Source of the DNA: JAEYZM01 sp943372195
Lineage (GTDB): Bacteria > Bacteroidota > Bacteroidia > Sphingobacteriales > Sphingobacteriaceae
DNA: 64,000 nt
Direction of reading: 5' to 3'
Assembly (NCBI GenBank): GCA_943372195.1
Contig: CALRXS010000014.1
Coordinates: 27,701-91,700 of the forward strand
Each line of letters starts with the position of its first letter. The first letter of the stretch is position 1. This document shows positions 19,892 through 29,245 of this stretch, in pieces. Made by a program: the position numbers and the translations under genes. The notes under the pieces were generated by a model, which saw nothing but the letters and a program-made list of their open reading frames with translations, did not search any database and was not told the DNA's origin.

Positions 19892-20428
19892 ATGATTTTA
19901 TCTGATCAGCGAATTTTAGAAGAAATAGAAAAAGGAACAATTGTTATTGAGCCTTTTACGAAAGAATGTTTAGGCACTAACTCTTATGATGTGCATTTAG
20001 GTAAATACCTTGCAACTTATAAAGACAGAGTCTTAGATGCTAAGAACCACAACGAAATTGAACATTTCGAAATACCTGCAGAGGGTTTTGTATTGCAGCC
20101 TAATACATTGTATTTAGGTGTAACATTAGAATATACTGAAACGCATGCACATGTTCCTTTTTTAGAAGGCAAGTCTAGCACAGGTAGATTAGGAATTGAT
20201 ATACATGCGACAGCTGGTAAGGGAGATGTTGGTTTTTGTAATACTTGGACATTAGAAATTTCATGTGCTCAGCCCGTGCGTATTTATCATGGTATGCCAA
20301 TAGGTCAATTGATTTATTTTGCTGTTGAAGGTGATATAGAGACAATGTACAATACTAAGGGTAATGCAAAGTACAATGGGAAAACAGTAAAGCCAGTAGA
20401 AAGCATGATGTGGAAGAATAAATTTTAA
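19892..20428 (+). CDS. dcd: dCTP deaminase
   Basis: A 178-residue protein with the dUTPase-like fold. Signatures are MILSDQRILEEIEKG at the start, then LGTNSYDVHLG, FLEGKSSTGRLGIDIHATAG, GDVGFCNTWTLEIS and PIGQLIYF. Family knowledge: it deaminates dCTP to dUTP for thymidylate synthesis; some members also hydrolyse dUTP, and the two types cannot be separated safely here. Length is slightly shorter than E. coli Dcd (193). The next gene starts 19 bp later on the same strand. Confidence 0.93.
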   Translation: MILSDQRILEEIEKGTIVIEPFTKECLGTNSYDVHLGKYLATYKDRVLDAKNHNEIEHFEIPAEGFVLQPNTLYLGVTLEYTETHAHVPFLEGKSSTGRLGIDIHATAGKGDVGFCNTWTLEISCAQPVRIYHGMPIGQLIYFAVEGDIETMYNTKGNAKYNGKTVKPVESMMWKNKF

Positions 20429-20447
20429 TTTCAAAATTATCATTGGT

Positions 20448-21842
20448 ATGAAGATTAGTAGAATAATTTTTGCGTGCTTGATATTATTAGCAAGTAAAGC
20501 ATCGGCACAAAGACCACATTATGAATTCATAGCTGTAAGAGGCGCGTCTGATACCATTGGAAAATTTGAGGTAGAAATGTATCCAGCAATTGCTAAAGAA
20601 CATGTACGTAATTTTGATAGCCTAGTTGCAGCGAAGTTCTTTGATTCAACTGCTTTTCATAGAGTAGTACCAGGATTTGTAATTCAAGGTGGAGATCCGA
20701 ATTCAAAAAAAGGTCCGAGAAGCACATGGGGTTTCGGACAGCCATGGCAACAAAATGTACCTGCAGAATTCAATCCGATTTCACATGTACGTGGAGTATT
20801 TTCAGCAGCGCGTGACAATGATATAAATTCTGCTAATTCACAATTCTTTGTTTGTGTTGCACCTGCTTTACATCTTGATTGGAATTATACTGCATATGGA
20901 AAAGTAATTTCAGGTATGAGTGTAGTTGATAATATTGTCACATCACCTCGAGATGCAAGTGATAATCCGATTCAGAAAATTGAAATGTTTGTGAAGAGGG
21001 TACAAGATGATACCATCCGAATAAAAAATATAACAACTATTGTTCAGCCATTAAATAATGCTGCAGGTATATCTGCTAGTTATTTATTTAAATGGAATGC
21101 AGTAGCAGGTGCTTTGATTTATGAATTAGAATTTTCGCAAGATGCCAACTTCGCAACTATAGACACGATTATAAAAACAGCTGCTTTGCAAGCTAGTTTC
21201 CCAACATTAAAATTAGGTGAGCAAAGATATTATTGGAGATTAAAAGCTAATGATGGTGCATATAAAACTATTACGTCAATCAACACATTTACTACTGGCT
21301 TGTTCGCACCTTCTTTGGTTTCACCCAATAATAATACTGTATTGCCTACAAATACGGTGAATCTTGAATGGCAAAATATTTCTGCTGCTACAAGCTATAG
21401 AATTATTATGGCTACAAGTCCGGCTTTCACACCTTCATCTATTCGACTTGACAGCTCAGGCATTATAGGCAATACGGTTCAATTAAAAAACTTGTTAATC
21501 AATAGAAAATACTTTTGGAAAATTGCTTCAGAAATAAATGGAATATCGGGAGACTTTTCTTCAGCTTGGGCATTCACGACTGGCATAGCAACATCTGTAG
21601 AAGAAAATAAAAACGAATTATTAGAAGTATATCCTAATCCTAGTATGGGCAGAATTAAATTTAGTAATAGAGATGTTATAGAAGTTGAAATTTTCGATAT
21701 TAATTCTAAATTGGTGAAAAAGGTAGAAGTAATTAACTCAGAAATTTTAGTTGATGATTTGAATTCAGGTGTATATATTTTGAAAGCAAAAGATCAAAAT
21801 AAAACTTATAGAACTAGAATTATTTTGAATAAAGAGTTTTAA
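20448..21842 (+). CDS. Secreted cyclophilin-type peptidyl-prolyl isomerase with T9SS tail
   Basis: A 464-residue protein. Residues 1-21 are a signal peptide ending A-S-A-Q. Residues 25-190 form a cyclophilin domain with the conserved F-H-R-V-V-P-G-F-V-I-Q-G-G-D segment, then FSAARDNDINSANSQFFVC and the A-P-A-L-H-L-D-W-N-Y-T-A-Y-G-K-V segment. Residues about 200-380 contain two fibronectin-like beta domains (YLFKWNAVAGALIYELEF and VNLEWQNISAATSYRIIMAT). Residues 390-464 are a T9SS sorting domain (VYPNPSMGRIKF, then GVYILKAKDQ). Family knowledge: cyclophilins catalyse prolyl cis-trans isomerisation. The tail predicts export to the cell surface, which is unusual for a cyclophilin. Its stop overlaps the convergent gene's stop by 4 bp. 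Confidence 0.88.
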   Translation: MKISRIIFACLILLASKASAQRPHYEFIAVRGASDTIGKFEVEMYPAIAKEHVRNFDSLVAAKFFDSTAFHRVVPGFVIQGGDPNSKKGPRSTWGFGQPWQQNVPAEFNPISHVRGVFSAARDNDINSANSQFFVCVAPALHLDWNYTAYGKVISGMSVVDNIVTSPRDASDNPIQKIEMFVKRVQDDTIRIKNITTIVQPLNNAAGISASYLFKWNAVAGALIYELEFSQDANFATIDTIIKTAALQASFPTLKLGEQRYYWRLKANDGAYKTITSINTFTTGLFAPSLVSPNNNTVLPTNTVNLEWQNISAATSYRIIMATSPAFTPSSIRLDSSGIIGNTVQLKNLLINRKYFWKIASEINGISGDFSSAWAFTTGIATSVEENKNELLEVYPNPSMGRIKFSNRDVIEVEIFDINSKLVKKVEVINSEILVDDLNSGVYILKAKDQNKTYRTRIILNKEF

Positions 21843-23320
21843 CGACTTACTCTTTTTTGTCCGGCTTTTGCTTTAGATTCAATACTATTTTTATATTCAG
21901 TATTTTTCATCTTAGTAGCTTTTGAATAGTATAAAGCTGCTTTGTCAAATTGCTTTTTCTTTTCGTAAATAAAACCTAATTGCAGAGCAGAATTTGCAGC
22001 ATAATAGTAAGTTAGTTCTTCTCCTTTATTCATTGCGGCAACAAAAAATACTATAGCTTGATCGTCTTTACTCATTGCTTGGAATATACGCCCCATGCGA
22101 TATAGGTATTCTAACTTATCTTTTGTAAGTGGAATGTTTTCTAATTTCTTTTCTTTAATTGCATCAAGTGCTTTAGTGTAGTAGCCGCCATCGTAATATA
22201 ACCTTGCTTTTAGTAAGTTAATTTCAGGAGCATGAGTTTCTGAAGCTTGATTCATAGCCTCTTTATCTTTTTCAGATATCGCTTGTCCACGTACTTTACT
22301 CAGACTTGTGTATGCTTTATACTTATCAATATTTCCATTCAACAAATGATACCATGCAATTTTTAAATAAGCATCTTTAATATTAAAATTACCTGTATAG
22401 TTTTTAAGATAGCTTTCAAAATAACTAACTGCGTCATCATCAAATCTGCTCAACTTTGCAAGTCCTAACAAATAATCTAAATGATAGAAAGGAGTGTATA
22501 CGGCACCGTGTGGTCGGTTACTTAATATTTCTATCGCTTCATCATTATGCCCTGTTCTGCCAGCAACCACTGCACATATATAAGTTTTCATTAAACTACT
22601 TGAGGGGATGTTAACAGTATTCTTCATTACAGTTTCAAATACATTGGGTTTGTTTTCTAAACTCATTTGAATAAAACTTAAAAAGAAAATACTTTCAGTT
22701 TGTAAATATGAGTAAGAGCTATGAGGTAATTTGAGTTTTAAACTCTCTAGCATTTCTATTCCTTCTTGAACATTACCTTTTAATCCGATACTTGAAAGTG
22801 CCCATTTATATTGCTCTGGCACCATACCAATTAATCCATAAAGCAATGCAAAACTTTTATCATTAGGCAAAAACGAGGGATACTTTTTTTTGTTCTCTTC
22901 TAAAAGCTTATATGCTTTTTGCAATTCATATGCCCCAGTTACGAACTCTTGATATTTGAAACGATTGATACACGATTGTAAATTTATTTCTGCGAGAGAA
23001 TATAAATACCAAGGGGAGTTGTCATCGGCAGATTCAATTATATCAATTCGTTTTGATTTATTGACTTTGAATTGTTCGAAGCTGGCATTTGTTTCTGAAG
23101 TAAGTACTTTTAAAAATTCAGAGTAATTCTCGAGTAGATAAGGAATCTTATTATTAGGATGTTGTTTTTTTTCAGCGGCTATAATTTGATTACCCTCATT
23201 AAGTTTGAGACTTAATATGCTATTATATGCTTTAATGCAGTTCTCATTAAAAACAAATTCAGCTTTTAAAGAACTACTAAGTAGAATGGCTAATAATATT
23301 AAAACGGATTTTTTAGGCAT
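21839..23320 (-). CDS. Exported tetratricopeptide-repeat protein
   Basis: A 493-residue protein with a signal peptide (KKSVLILLAILLSSSLKAEF). The rest is nearly all helical. TPR-like units are clearest at the C-terminus, with A-L-x(2)-G-x-I/F-Y-E/R patterns such as ALQLGFIYEKKKQFDKAALY and YYSKATKMKN. No catalytic residues are visible. A periplasmic scaffold or outer-membrane-associated role is inferred. The gene starts directly after the terminator of the upstream zinc-ribbon gene. Confidence 0.8.
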   Translation of the reverse strand: MPKKSVLILLAILLSSSLKAEFVFNENCIKAYNSILSLKLNEGNQIIAAEKKQHPNNKIPYLLENYSEFLKVLTSETNASFEQFKVNKSKRIDIIESADDNSPWYLYSLAEINLQSCINRFKYQEFVTGAYELQKAYKLLEENKKKYPSFLPNDKSFALLYGLIGMVPEQYKWALSSIGLKGNVQEGIEMLESLKLKLPHSSYSYLQTESIFFLSFIQMSLENKPNVFETVMKNTVNIPSSSLMKTYICAVVAGRTGHNDEAIEILSNRPHGAVYTPFYHLDYLLGLAKLSRFDDDAVSYFESYLKNYTGNFNIKDAYLKIAWYHLLNGNIDKYKAYTSLSKVRGQAISEKDKEAMNQASETHAPEINLLKARLYYDGGYYTKALDAIKEKKLENIPLTKDKLEYLYRMGRIFQAMSKDDQAIVFFVAAMNKGEELTYYYAANSALQLGFIYEKKKQFDKAALYYSKATKMKNTEYKNSIESKAKAGQKRVSR

Positions 23321-23357
23321 AAAAAAAACGATTCTTTGAAGATAAGAATCGTTTTTT
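23321..23357. terminator. Terminator after the zinc-ribbon gene
   Basis: Stem CGATTCTT (23329-23336) / AAGAATCG (23344-23351), with A- and T-runs on both sides. On the minus strand the T-run abuts the next gene's start codon at 23320. Confidence 0.85.
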
Positions 23358-23379
23358 ATTTATGAGTATTAAATTTTAA

Positions 23380-24123
23380 TTAAGCTTCAACAGTTGTTTC
23401 AACAAAACCGTCGTCTACTAAAATTCTACCACAATGTTCGCATACGATAATTTTCTTACGTTGACGAATATCCATTTGTCTCTGTGGAGGTATTTGGTTA
23501 AAGCAACCAGCACATGAATCACGTTGAATAGTCACAACTGCTAATCCGTTCTTAGCATTTGAACGTAATCTATTGTATGCAAACAATAAACGCTCTTCAA
23601 TTAATTTCTCGGCTTTATCAGCTTTCTTTAATAATGCGTCTTCTTCTTTTTCAGTTTCTTTAGTAATAACGTCTAATTCAGCTTTTTTAATGTCTAAATC
23701 TTTTCTTCTTTCTTCTAAAGCTACTTGAGCGTTCTCTAAAACTTTAGATTTATTACCAATTTCGTAAGTATATTCTTTGATTTTCTTTTCAGCAACCTGA
23801 ATCTCTAAACCTTGAATTTCAATCTCTTTAGCCAATGCTTCAAACTCTCTATTGTTCTTTACATTGTTTTGTTGCTCTTCGTATTTTTTGATTAACTGAG
23901 TAGCAGTTTTCATCAAATTCTTTTTTGAAGTAATTTGATCTTCTAACTCATTAATTTCGTCTTTGATTTTATGAATACGAGTTTCTAATCCTGCAACATC
24001 ATCTTCTAAATCAGCAACTTCCATTGGTAATTCACCTCTAACTGTGCGAATTTTATCAATTGAAGTGTGAATAGTTTGAAGTTCGTATAAGGCTTTTAGT
24101 TTTTGTTCTACGTTTGCTTCCAT
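23380..24123 (-). CDS. Coiled-coil protein with C4 zinc ribbon
   Basis: A 247-residue protein. Residues about 5-180 are a long coiled coil rich in Lys, Glu and Leu heptads. The C-terminus holds a zinc ribbon with C204-A-G-C207 and C228-E-H-C231. This matches the CT398-like (DUF164) zinc-ribbon family. Family knowledge: members are widespread and often described as putative nucleic-acid-binding proteins, with no established role. The NIF3-like gene ends 17 bp upstream in the same direction, and this pair is commonly seen together in Bacteroidota. Confidence 0.88.
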   Translation of the reverse strand: MEANVEQKLKALYELQTIHTSIDKIRTVRGELPMEVADLEDDVAGLETRIHKIKDEINELEDQITSKKNLMKTATQLIKKYEEQQNNVKNNREFEALAKEIEIQGLEIQVAEKKIKEYTYEIGNKSKVLENAQVALEERRKDLDIKKAELDVITKETEKEEDALLKKADKAEKLIEERLLFAYNRLRSNAKNGLAVVTIQRDSCAGCFNQIPPQRQMDIRQRKKIIVCEHCGRILVDDGFVETTVEA

Positions 24124-24140
24124 TTTATATCTTTTATTCT

Positions 24141-25241
24141 TTAACCCTTAAAATAGTGTACCGCATTGGTATTACATTTTGTTAGGCAGACGGCAAAGGT
24201 AGGAAATTTTTTTTGAATTTTTTCTAATAAGAGTTCCATCGTAAATTGCTCACTTTCATAGTGTCCGACGTCACAAATCAATATTTTACCCTCTGCATCG
24301 AAGAACTGATGGTATTTATAATCAGCTGTGACAAAGGCATCTGCCTCATTTTTTAAGGCAGAATTCAGTAAAAAGCTGCCAGAACCACCGCAAACCGCTA
24401 CTTTTTTAATCATTTTGTTCTGCATTGCTGTATGTCTAACCACGGGGGTATTTAATGATTTTGTAAGAATGTTAAGGAATTCCAATTCAGATACCGCCTC
24501 TTTGAACTCAGCAATCATGCCCGAACCCACTTCTTGGTGCTCATTATTGATGCTAATTACATCGTAAGCGACCTCTTCATAAGGGTGTGCTTCCTTTAAA
24601 GTCTTTAAAATTGTAGATTCTAATCTGCTTGGAAACATGACCTCTATTCGAGTCTCAGGTTCAGTATGTGTAATATTCTTTTCACCTACAAATGCATTAC
24701 TGTCATCATTACCTTTAAATGTACCATAACCTTCTGCATTAAAACTACACTCACTATAATTTCCAATATGGCCTGCACCTGCAGCGAATAATCGATCTCT
24801 TACATTTGCCGCATGTTCATTCGGAACAAAAGTTACAAGCTTACTAAGTAATGATTTTTTAGGCTCTAGTATCTTCGCTTTCTCTAAACCCAATAGCTCA
24901 GTGATTTTTAAATTCACTCCATGACTTACATTATCAAGGTTAGTATGAATAGCATATAGTGCGATGTCATATTTAATGGCCTTCATCACCACTCGCTCCA
25001 CATAATTCTTCCCATTAAATTTTTTAAGTCCAGAGAATACTATCGGATGATGCGATACAACCACATTCGCACCCATTTCAATAGCCTCATCTACCACTTC
25101 CTCTGTACAGTCTAAGCTTATCAAAATCTTAGCTACTGTCATATTTTTATCGCCTACTATAAGTCCAGAATTATCATACGACTCTTGATAGGCAAGTGGG
25201 GCAATGTTTTCGAGGTAATTAGTTAGTTCTGATATTATCAT
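24141..25241 (-). CDS. NIF3/YbgI family dinuclear-metal protein
   Basis: A 366-residue protein of the NIF3 family. Metal-binding segments are VVSHHPIVFSGLKKF near residue 62, the AIHTNLDNVSHGVN segment near 98-110, and the C-terminal DVGHYESE. The central part (about 130-235) is the extra domain of the longer bacterial members (EVMFPSRLESTILKTLKEAH). Family knowledge: it forms a hexamer with a two-metal site per subunit and has been annotated as a GTP cyclohydrolase I-type protein, but a secure function is lacking. Likely co-transcribed with the zinc-ribbon gene. Confidence 0.93.
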   Translation of the reverse strand: MIISELTNYLENIAPLAYQESYDNSGLIVGDKNMTVAKILISLDCTEEVVDEAIEMGANVVVSHHPIVFSGLKKFNGKNYVERVVMKAIKYDIALYAIHTNLDNVSHGVNLKITELLGLEKAKILEPKKSLLSKLVTFVPNEHAANVRDRLFAAGAGHIGNYSECSFNAEGYGTFKGNDDSNAFVGEKNITHTEPETRIEVMFPSRLESTILKTLKEAHPYEEVAYDVISINNEHQEVGSGMIAEFKEAVSELEFLNILTKSLNTPVVRHTAMQNKMIKKVAVCGGSGSFLLNSALKNEADAFVTADYKYHQFFDAEGKILICDVGHYESEQFTMELLLEKIQKKFPTFAVCLTKCNTNAVHYFKG

Positions 25242-25258
25242 AATTGATATATGAATAA

Positions 25259-25266
25259 CAAATATA
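25259..25266 (-). promoter_or_regulatory. -7 box (TATATTTG) for the NIF3/zinc-ribbon operon
   Basis: The minus strand reads TATATTTG, 17 nt before the ATG at 25241. A 14-bp palindrome GCAAATTAATTTGC lies upstream at 25293-25306 between the divergent genes. Confidence 0.45.
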
Positions 25267-25383
25267 TCGATTTTGACAATGAATATTTCGGCGCAAATTA
25301 ATTTGCATATATTTATATGTTTACAACTATTTAACTATTAGATAAATAAATACTTGTTTTAATCAAAATTATTATCTTTAATC

Positions 25384-26121
25384 ATGATCACAATTGCAGT
25401 ATATAATTTAAAGGGTGGTGTCGGTAAGACCGCAACCGCTGTCAACATGGCTGCGCTTGCAGCTTCTGAAGGTGATAGAACTTTACTTTGGGACTTAGAC
25501 CCACAAGGTTCGACCTCTTTTTATTATAGAGTGAAGCCGAAGGTAAAAGGCGGACTTAAAAGTTTAATCGGTAAAAATTCTGAATTGTTAGAGGCAATTA
25601 AGGAAACAGAATATGAAAATCTAGATTTAATACCGGCTGATTTAACTTTGAGAAACATGGACATTCATCTTGATGAACATAAAGCTTCTCGTAAAAAAAT
25701 TGCTGAATCAATTCAAGAATTGTCTGCTAATTATGATGCATTATTTATAGATGCGCCTCCAGGTATTTCATTGCTCTCTGAAAATATTTTTCATGCAGCA
25801 GATTTAATTCTGATGCCAATGATTCCGACTACCTTATCGATTCGTAGTTATGATATGATCATGGAGTTCTTTGATCAAAACGGACTTGATAAAACTAAAG
25901 TATGGGGCTTTTTCTCTATGTACGACTCTAGAAAAAATATGCATAATGATATTGTTGAAGAGTACACTAAGAAAAAGAAAATCTTAAAAACTACAATACC
26001 ATATTCTTCGGATGTGGAGCGTATGGGATTGTATGAAGCTCCTTTAGTTTCATATTCTACTTATTCGAAAGCTGCATTGGCATATCACGAACTTTGGGCT
26101 GAATTGAAAAAGAAATTGTAA
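25384..26121 (+). CDS. ParA family ATPase (orphan)
   Basis: A 245-residue protein with the deviant Walker A box KGGVGKTATAVNMA near residue 10, the WDLDPQGS switch segment and the ALFIDAPPG Walker B region. The fold is the ParA/Soj/MinD class. Family knowledge: these ATPases position DNA or protein cargo on the nucleoid or membrane. No ParB gene is adjacent, and no parS-like 16-bp palindrome was seen, so a chromosome-partition role is not supported here. It is divergent from NIF3 and convergent with the transporter gene. Confidence 0.9.
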   Translation: MITIAVYNLKGGVGKTATAVNMAALAASEGDRTLLWDLDPQGSTSFYYRVKPKVKGGLKSLIGKNSELLEAIKETEYENLDLIPADLTLRNMDIHLDEHKASRKKIAESIQELSANYDALFIDAPPGISLLSENIFHAADLILMPMIPTTLSIRSYDMIMEFFDQNGLDKTKVWGFFSMYDSRKNMHNDIVEEYTKKKKILKTTIPYSSDVERMGLYEAPLVSYSTYSKAALAYHELWAELKKKL

Positions 26122-26127
26122 AATAAT

Positions 26128-27009
26128 TTACTTCTTTCTATTTGCTAAATAAACTCCAAGTAAGATCATACTCATGCCTATGAAATGTATGATATTGAGC
26201 TGCTCGCCATCTACTATACCCCAAAATAAAGCGACAATTGGTATTAGATAAGTAACTGATGAAGCATAAACTATATTAGAAATTTGTACTAGTTTATTAA
26301 ATAGAATCAATGATAAAGCAGTGCCGAACATTGCTAATAATACTACATAGAACAATGCGTCTAAACTACCTGTCTCTAGTTGAACTCTTAATATAAAATC
26401 GGTGTGATAAAATAAGTAATAACCATATACTGGTCCGATCACCAAAAGTGCTAATGAAGATATACCCAATGCAGGTAATTTGTGTAAATACTCTTTTATT
26501 AAATTCACACTCCATGCATAACATATTGTTGCGAGAAGTATATATAAACCATAAGTATAGTTAGGATCAATACTGCCATTAGATCTCAACATAATCAATG
26601 CAATTGCGCCTAGTAAGCCTAAAACTACCCCAGCAATTCTTTGCAATGAGAAAGTCTGTTTGAAAAATACTGCCGCTACAACTAATGTAAAAATTGGGGT
26701 TAAAGTATTGAGAACTCCTGCTGTTGAACTATTCAATTTTGTTTGTGCTGTTGCAAACAATATCGCAGGTATACCATTACCTAATAAGCCAACAAGTGTT
26801 ATCATACCATAATATTTTAATGGTATTTTAAATGCATATCTTATGGTAAGTGGCAATAAAAAAAGGAAGGAGAAAAACATACGCATCGTAGCTACTTGAG
26901 CTGATGAATACACTTTTAATCCGTTCTTCATTAAAATAAATGAGCTACCCCAAATTAATGCTAATGTAACGAGTAGAATGACGGGTAAATATTGTTTTTG
27001 TTTGAGCAT
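26128..27009 (-). CDS. DMT superfamily (EamA) transporter
   Basis: The start at 27009 gives 293 residues (MLKQKQYLPVILLVTLALIW). A TAnnTTTG box at 27024-27031 lies inside the longer in-frame extension that begins at 27057, which argues against that upstream start. About ten membrane helices are present in two halves, the EamA repeat arrangement, with ALIWGSSFILMKNGL and FATAQTKLNSSTAGVLNTLTP signatures. Family knowledge: drug/metabolite exporters and permeases; the substrate is unknown. recG starts 70 bp away on the other strand. Confidence 0.88.
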   Translation of the reverse strand: MLKQKQYLPVILLVTLALIWGSSFILMKNGLKVYSSAQVATMRMFFSFLFLLPLTIRYAFKIPLKYYGMITLVGLLGNGIPAILFATAQTKLNSSTAGVLNTLTPIFTLVVAAVFFKQTFSLQRIAGVVLGLLGAIALIMLRSNGSIDPNYTYGLYILLATICYAWSVNLIKEYLHKLPALGISSLALLVIGPVYGYYLFYHTDFILRVQLETGSLDALFYVVLLAMFGTALSLILFNKLVQISNIVYASSVTYLIPIVALFWGIVDGEQLNIIHFIGMSMILLGVYLANRKK

Positions 27010-27023
27010 CTTGATTGTCGCCA

Positions 27024-27031
27024 CAAACTTA
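27024..27031 (-). promoter_or_regulatory. -7 box (TAAGTTTG) for the EamA transporter
   Basis: The minus strand reads TAAGTTTG, a perfect TAnnTTTG, 14 nt before the ATG at 27009. Confidence 0.5.
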
Positions 27032-27078
27032 AACAAATCTAATTCGATTGATAGCATATATTTTTATATTTTTAAGCG

Positions 27079-29178
27079 ATGAGTTTTTTCGATACACCCA
27101 TAGAGTATTTAAAGGGAATTGGTCCGGCGAAGGCAGAAGTAATCAACAAAGAGTTGGGTATTTTTACCTTTGGCGATTTCATTAAACATTACCCATATAG
27201 ATATATCGACAAAACTCAGTTCTATAAAATAGAAGATGTAAATCAAGATTTGCCATACATACAATTCAGAGCAAAAATCGTAAGTAAACAAGTAATTGGA
27301 GAGAGAAGAGGTAAGCGTTTAGTAGCAGTTGCTGAAGATGATACTGGCTTATTGGAACTAGTTTGGTTTCAAGGCTTGAAGTGGGTTGATAAGGGTTTAG
27401 TGATCGGACAAGAGTATGTAGTTTTTGGCAAGCCTAATTATTTTGGGGCGAAGGTAAATATTGTGCATCCTGAATTAGAATTATTAAAAGATTTCAAACC
27501 TGAGAGTGCTACAGCTTTACAACCGGTTTATTCATCTACTGAAAAATTAAAAATATTTTTTCTCGACTCTAAAGGTATACTTAAACTGCAAAAGCAATTA
27601 ATGCTACTTGCTGAGAAAGAAATAAAAGAATTTTTACCTGAAAATGTTCTTTCGAAATACAAGATGATGCCAAGGGCAGAAGCGATGCGTGAGATACATT
27701 TCCCTACTTCATTAAAAAATTTACAAAGAGCTCAAGCAAGATTAAAATTTGAAGAATTATTTTTGATTCAAGTAAAATTACTTAGAGCGAATAAAGGAAG
27801 AAAGCTTAATACCAAAGGATTTATTTTCTCGAAAGTTGGTGATTATTTTAATCATTTTTTTCATAATGAATTACCATTTGAATTAACAAATGCTCAGAAG
27901 AGAGTAATAAAAGAAATTCGTATCGATACAAATACGGGCCGACAAATGAATCGTCTTTTGCAAGGTGATGTGGGTTCAGGTAAAACAATTGTAGCATTAT
28001 TGACAATGTTATTAGCAATCGACAATGGTTTTCAAGCATGCTTGATGGCGCCCACTGAAATACTTGCACAGCAACACTTCCAGGGCTTGAAAGAGCTTTT
28101 GAAAAACATGGATGTTAATATTAGAATTCTAACAGGCTCAACAAAAACTAAAGAACGAAAAGAAATTCTCGAAGAACTCTCATCCGGAAAAATAAATATA
28201 CTATTGGGTACGCATGCATTAATCGAAGACCCAGTAGTATTTAAAAATTTAGGCATGGTTATTATCGATGAACAGCATCGATTTGGTGTACAACAAAGAG
28301 CAAAGCTTTGGAAAAAAAATGTGGAACCTCCGCACGTTTTAGTTATGACTGCGACACCTATACCAAGAACTTTAGCCATGACTCTTTATGGTGATTTAGA
28401 TACTTCAGTAATTGATGAATTACCAAAAGGTAGAAAGCCTATTGAAACAGTACATCAGTATGAATCGCAACGATTGAAATTATTTGGATTCATGCAAAAA
28501 GAAATTGAGAAAGGCAGACAAGTATATATCGTTTACCCATTGATTAAAGAGTCTGAGAAATTAGATTTATTAAATTTAGAAGAAGGCTATCAAAATATTA
28601 TTAAAGTTTTTGAACCACCAAAATACAGAGTGAGTATTGTACATGGCAAAATGAAAGCATCAGACAAAGACATGGAGATGCAACAATTTGTTGAAGGTAA
28701 AACACAAATAATGGTGGCGACAACTGTAATTGAAGTTGGAGTGAACGTGCCAAATGCTTCGGTGATGGTGATAGAGAATGCTGAGCGATTTGGTTTATCG
28801 CAATTACATCAGCTAAGAGGTAGAGTAGGAAGAGGAGCCGAGCAATCGTATTGTATTTTGATGAGTGGAGATAAATTAAGTAATGATGCTAAAACTCGAC
28901 TACAAACAATGGTGAAAACGAACAACGGATTTGAAATTGCTGAGATTGATTTACAATTGAGAGGTCCGGGTGATTTGCAAGGCACACAACAAAGTGGGGT
29001 CTTAGATTTACATATTGCCGATTTAGCGAAAGACCAAAAAATTCTGCAAGAAGCTCGTAATACAGCCCAAGAAATACTAGATGAAGACCCTTTGTTGAAC
29101 CATCCGCAGTATGAACTATTGAAAAAATATATGTCGGCTTCAAGTAGGCTGAGGGAGTCATGGGACCGTATTTCATAA
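27079..29178 (+). CDS. recG: ATP-dependent DNA helicase RecG
   Basis: A 699-residue helicase. The N-terminal wedge domain (about 1-230) starts FDTPIEYLKGIGPAKAEVIN. The helicase part has Walker A LLQGDVGSGKTIVAL, the Walker B box D-E-Q-H in VIIDEQHRFGVQQRAK, motif III TATPIPRTLAMTLYGDLD, and motif VI QLHQLRGRVGRG. The C-terminus has the RecG signature (LQLRGPGDLQGTQQSG). Family knowledge: it remodels stalled forks and Holliday junctions. Length is normal. Confidence 0.98.
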   Translation: MSFFDTPIEYLKGIGPAKAEVINKELGIFTFGDFIKHYPYRYIDKTQFYKIEDVNQDLPYIQFRAKIVSKQVIGERRGKRLVAVAEDDTGLLELVWFQGLKWVDKGLVIGQEYVVFGKPNYFGAKVNIVHPELELLKDFKPESATALQPVYSSTEKLKIFFLDSKGILKLQKQLMLLAEKEIKEFLPENVLSKYKMMPRAEAMREIHFPTSLKNLQRAQARLKFEELFLIQVKLLRANKGRKLNTKGFIFSKVGDYFNHFFHNELPFELTNAQKRVIKEIRIDTNTGRQMNRLLQGDVGSGKTIVALLTMLLAIDNGFQACLMAPTEILAQQHFQGLKELLKNMDVNIRILTGSTKTKERKEILEELSSGKINILLGTHALIEDPVVFKNLGMVIIDEQHRFGVQQRAKLWKKNVEPPHVLVMTATPIPRTLAMTLYGDLDTSVIDELPKGRKPIETVHQYESQRLKLFGFMQKEIEKGRQVYIVYPLIKESEKLDLLNLEEGYQNIIKVFEPPKYRVSIVHGKMKASDKDMEMQQFVEGKTQIMVATTVIEVGVNVPNASVMVIENAERFGLSQLHQLRGRVGRGAEQSYCILMSGDKLSNDAKTRLQTMVKTNNGFEIAEIDLQLRGPGDLQGTQQSGVLDLHIADLAKDQKILQEARNTAQEILDEDPLLNHPQYELLKKYMSASSRLRESWDRIS

Positions 29179-29245
29179 ATTTTTAATATTTTGTTAAAAC
29201 ACTTTTGGCAATAAGGGGTTATGATTTAATTAAACAGGTAGAAAG

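Noticed and set aside
25293..25306. GCAAATTAATTTGC palindrome as a parS or operator site
   Set aside because: Sequence differs from parS and a 14-bp AT-rich palindrome can occur by chance; no ParB gene is nearby.
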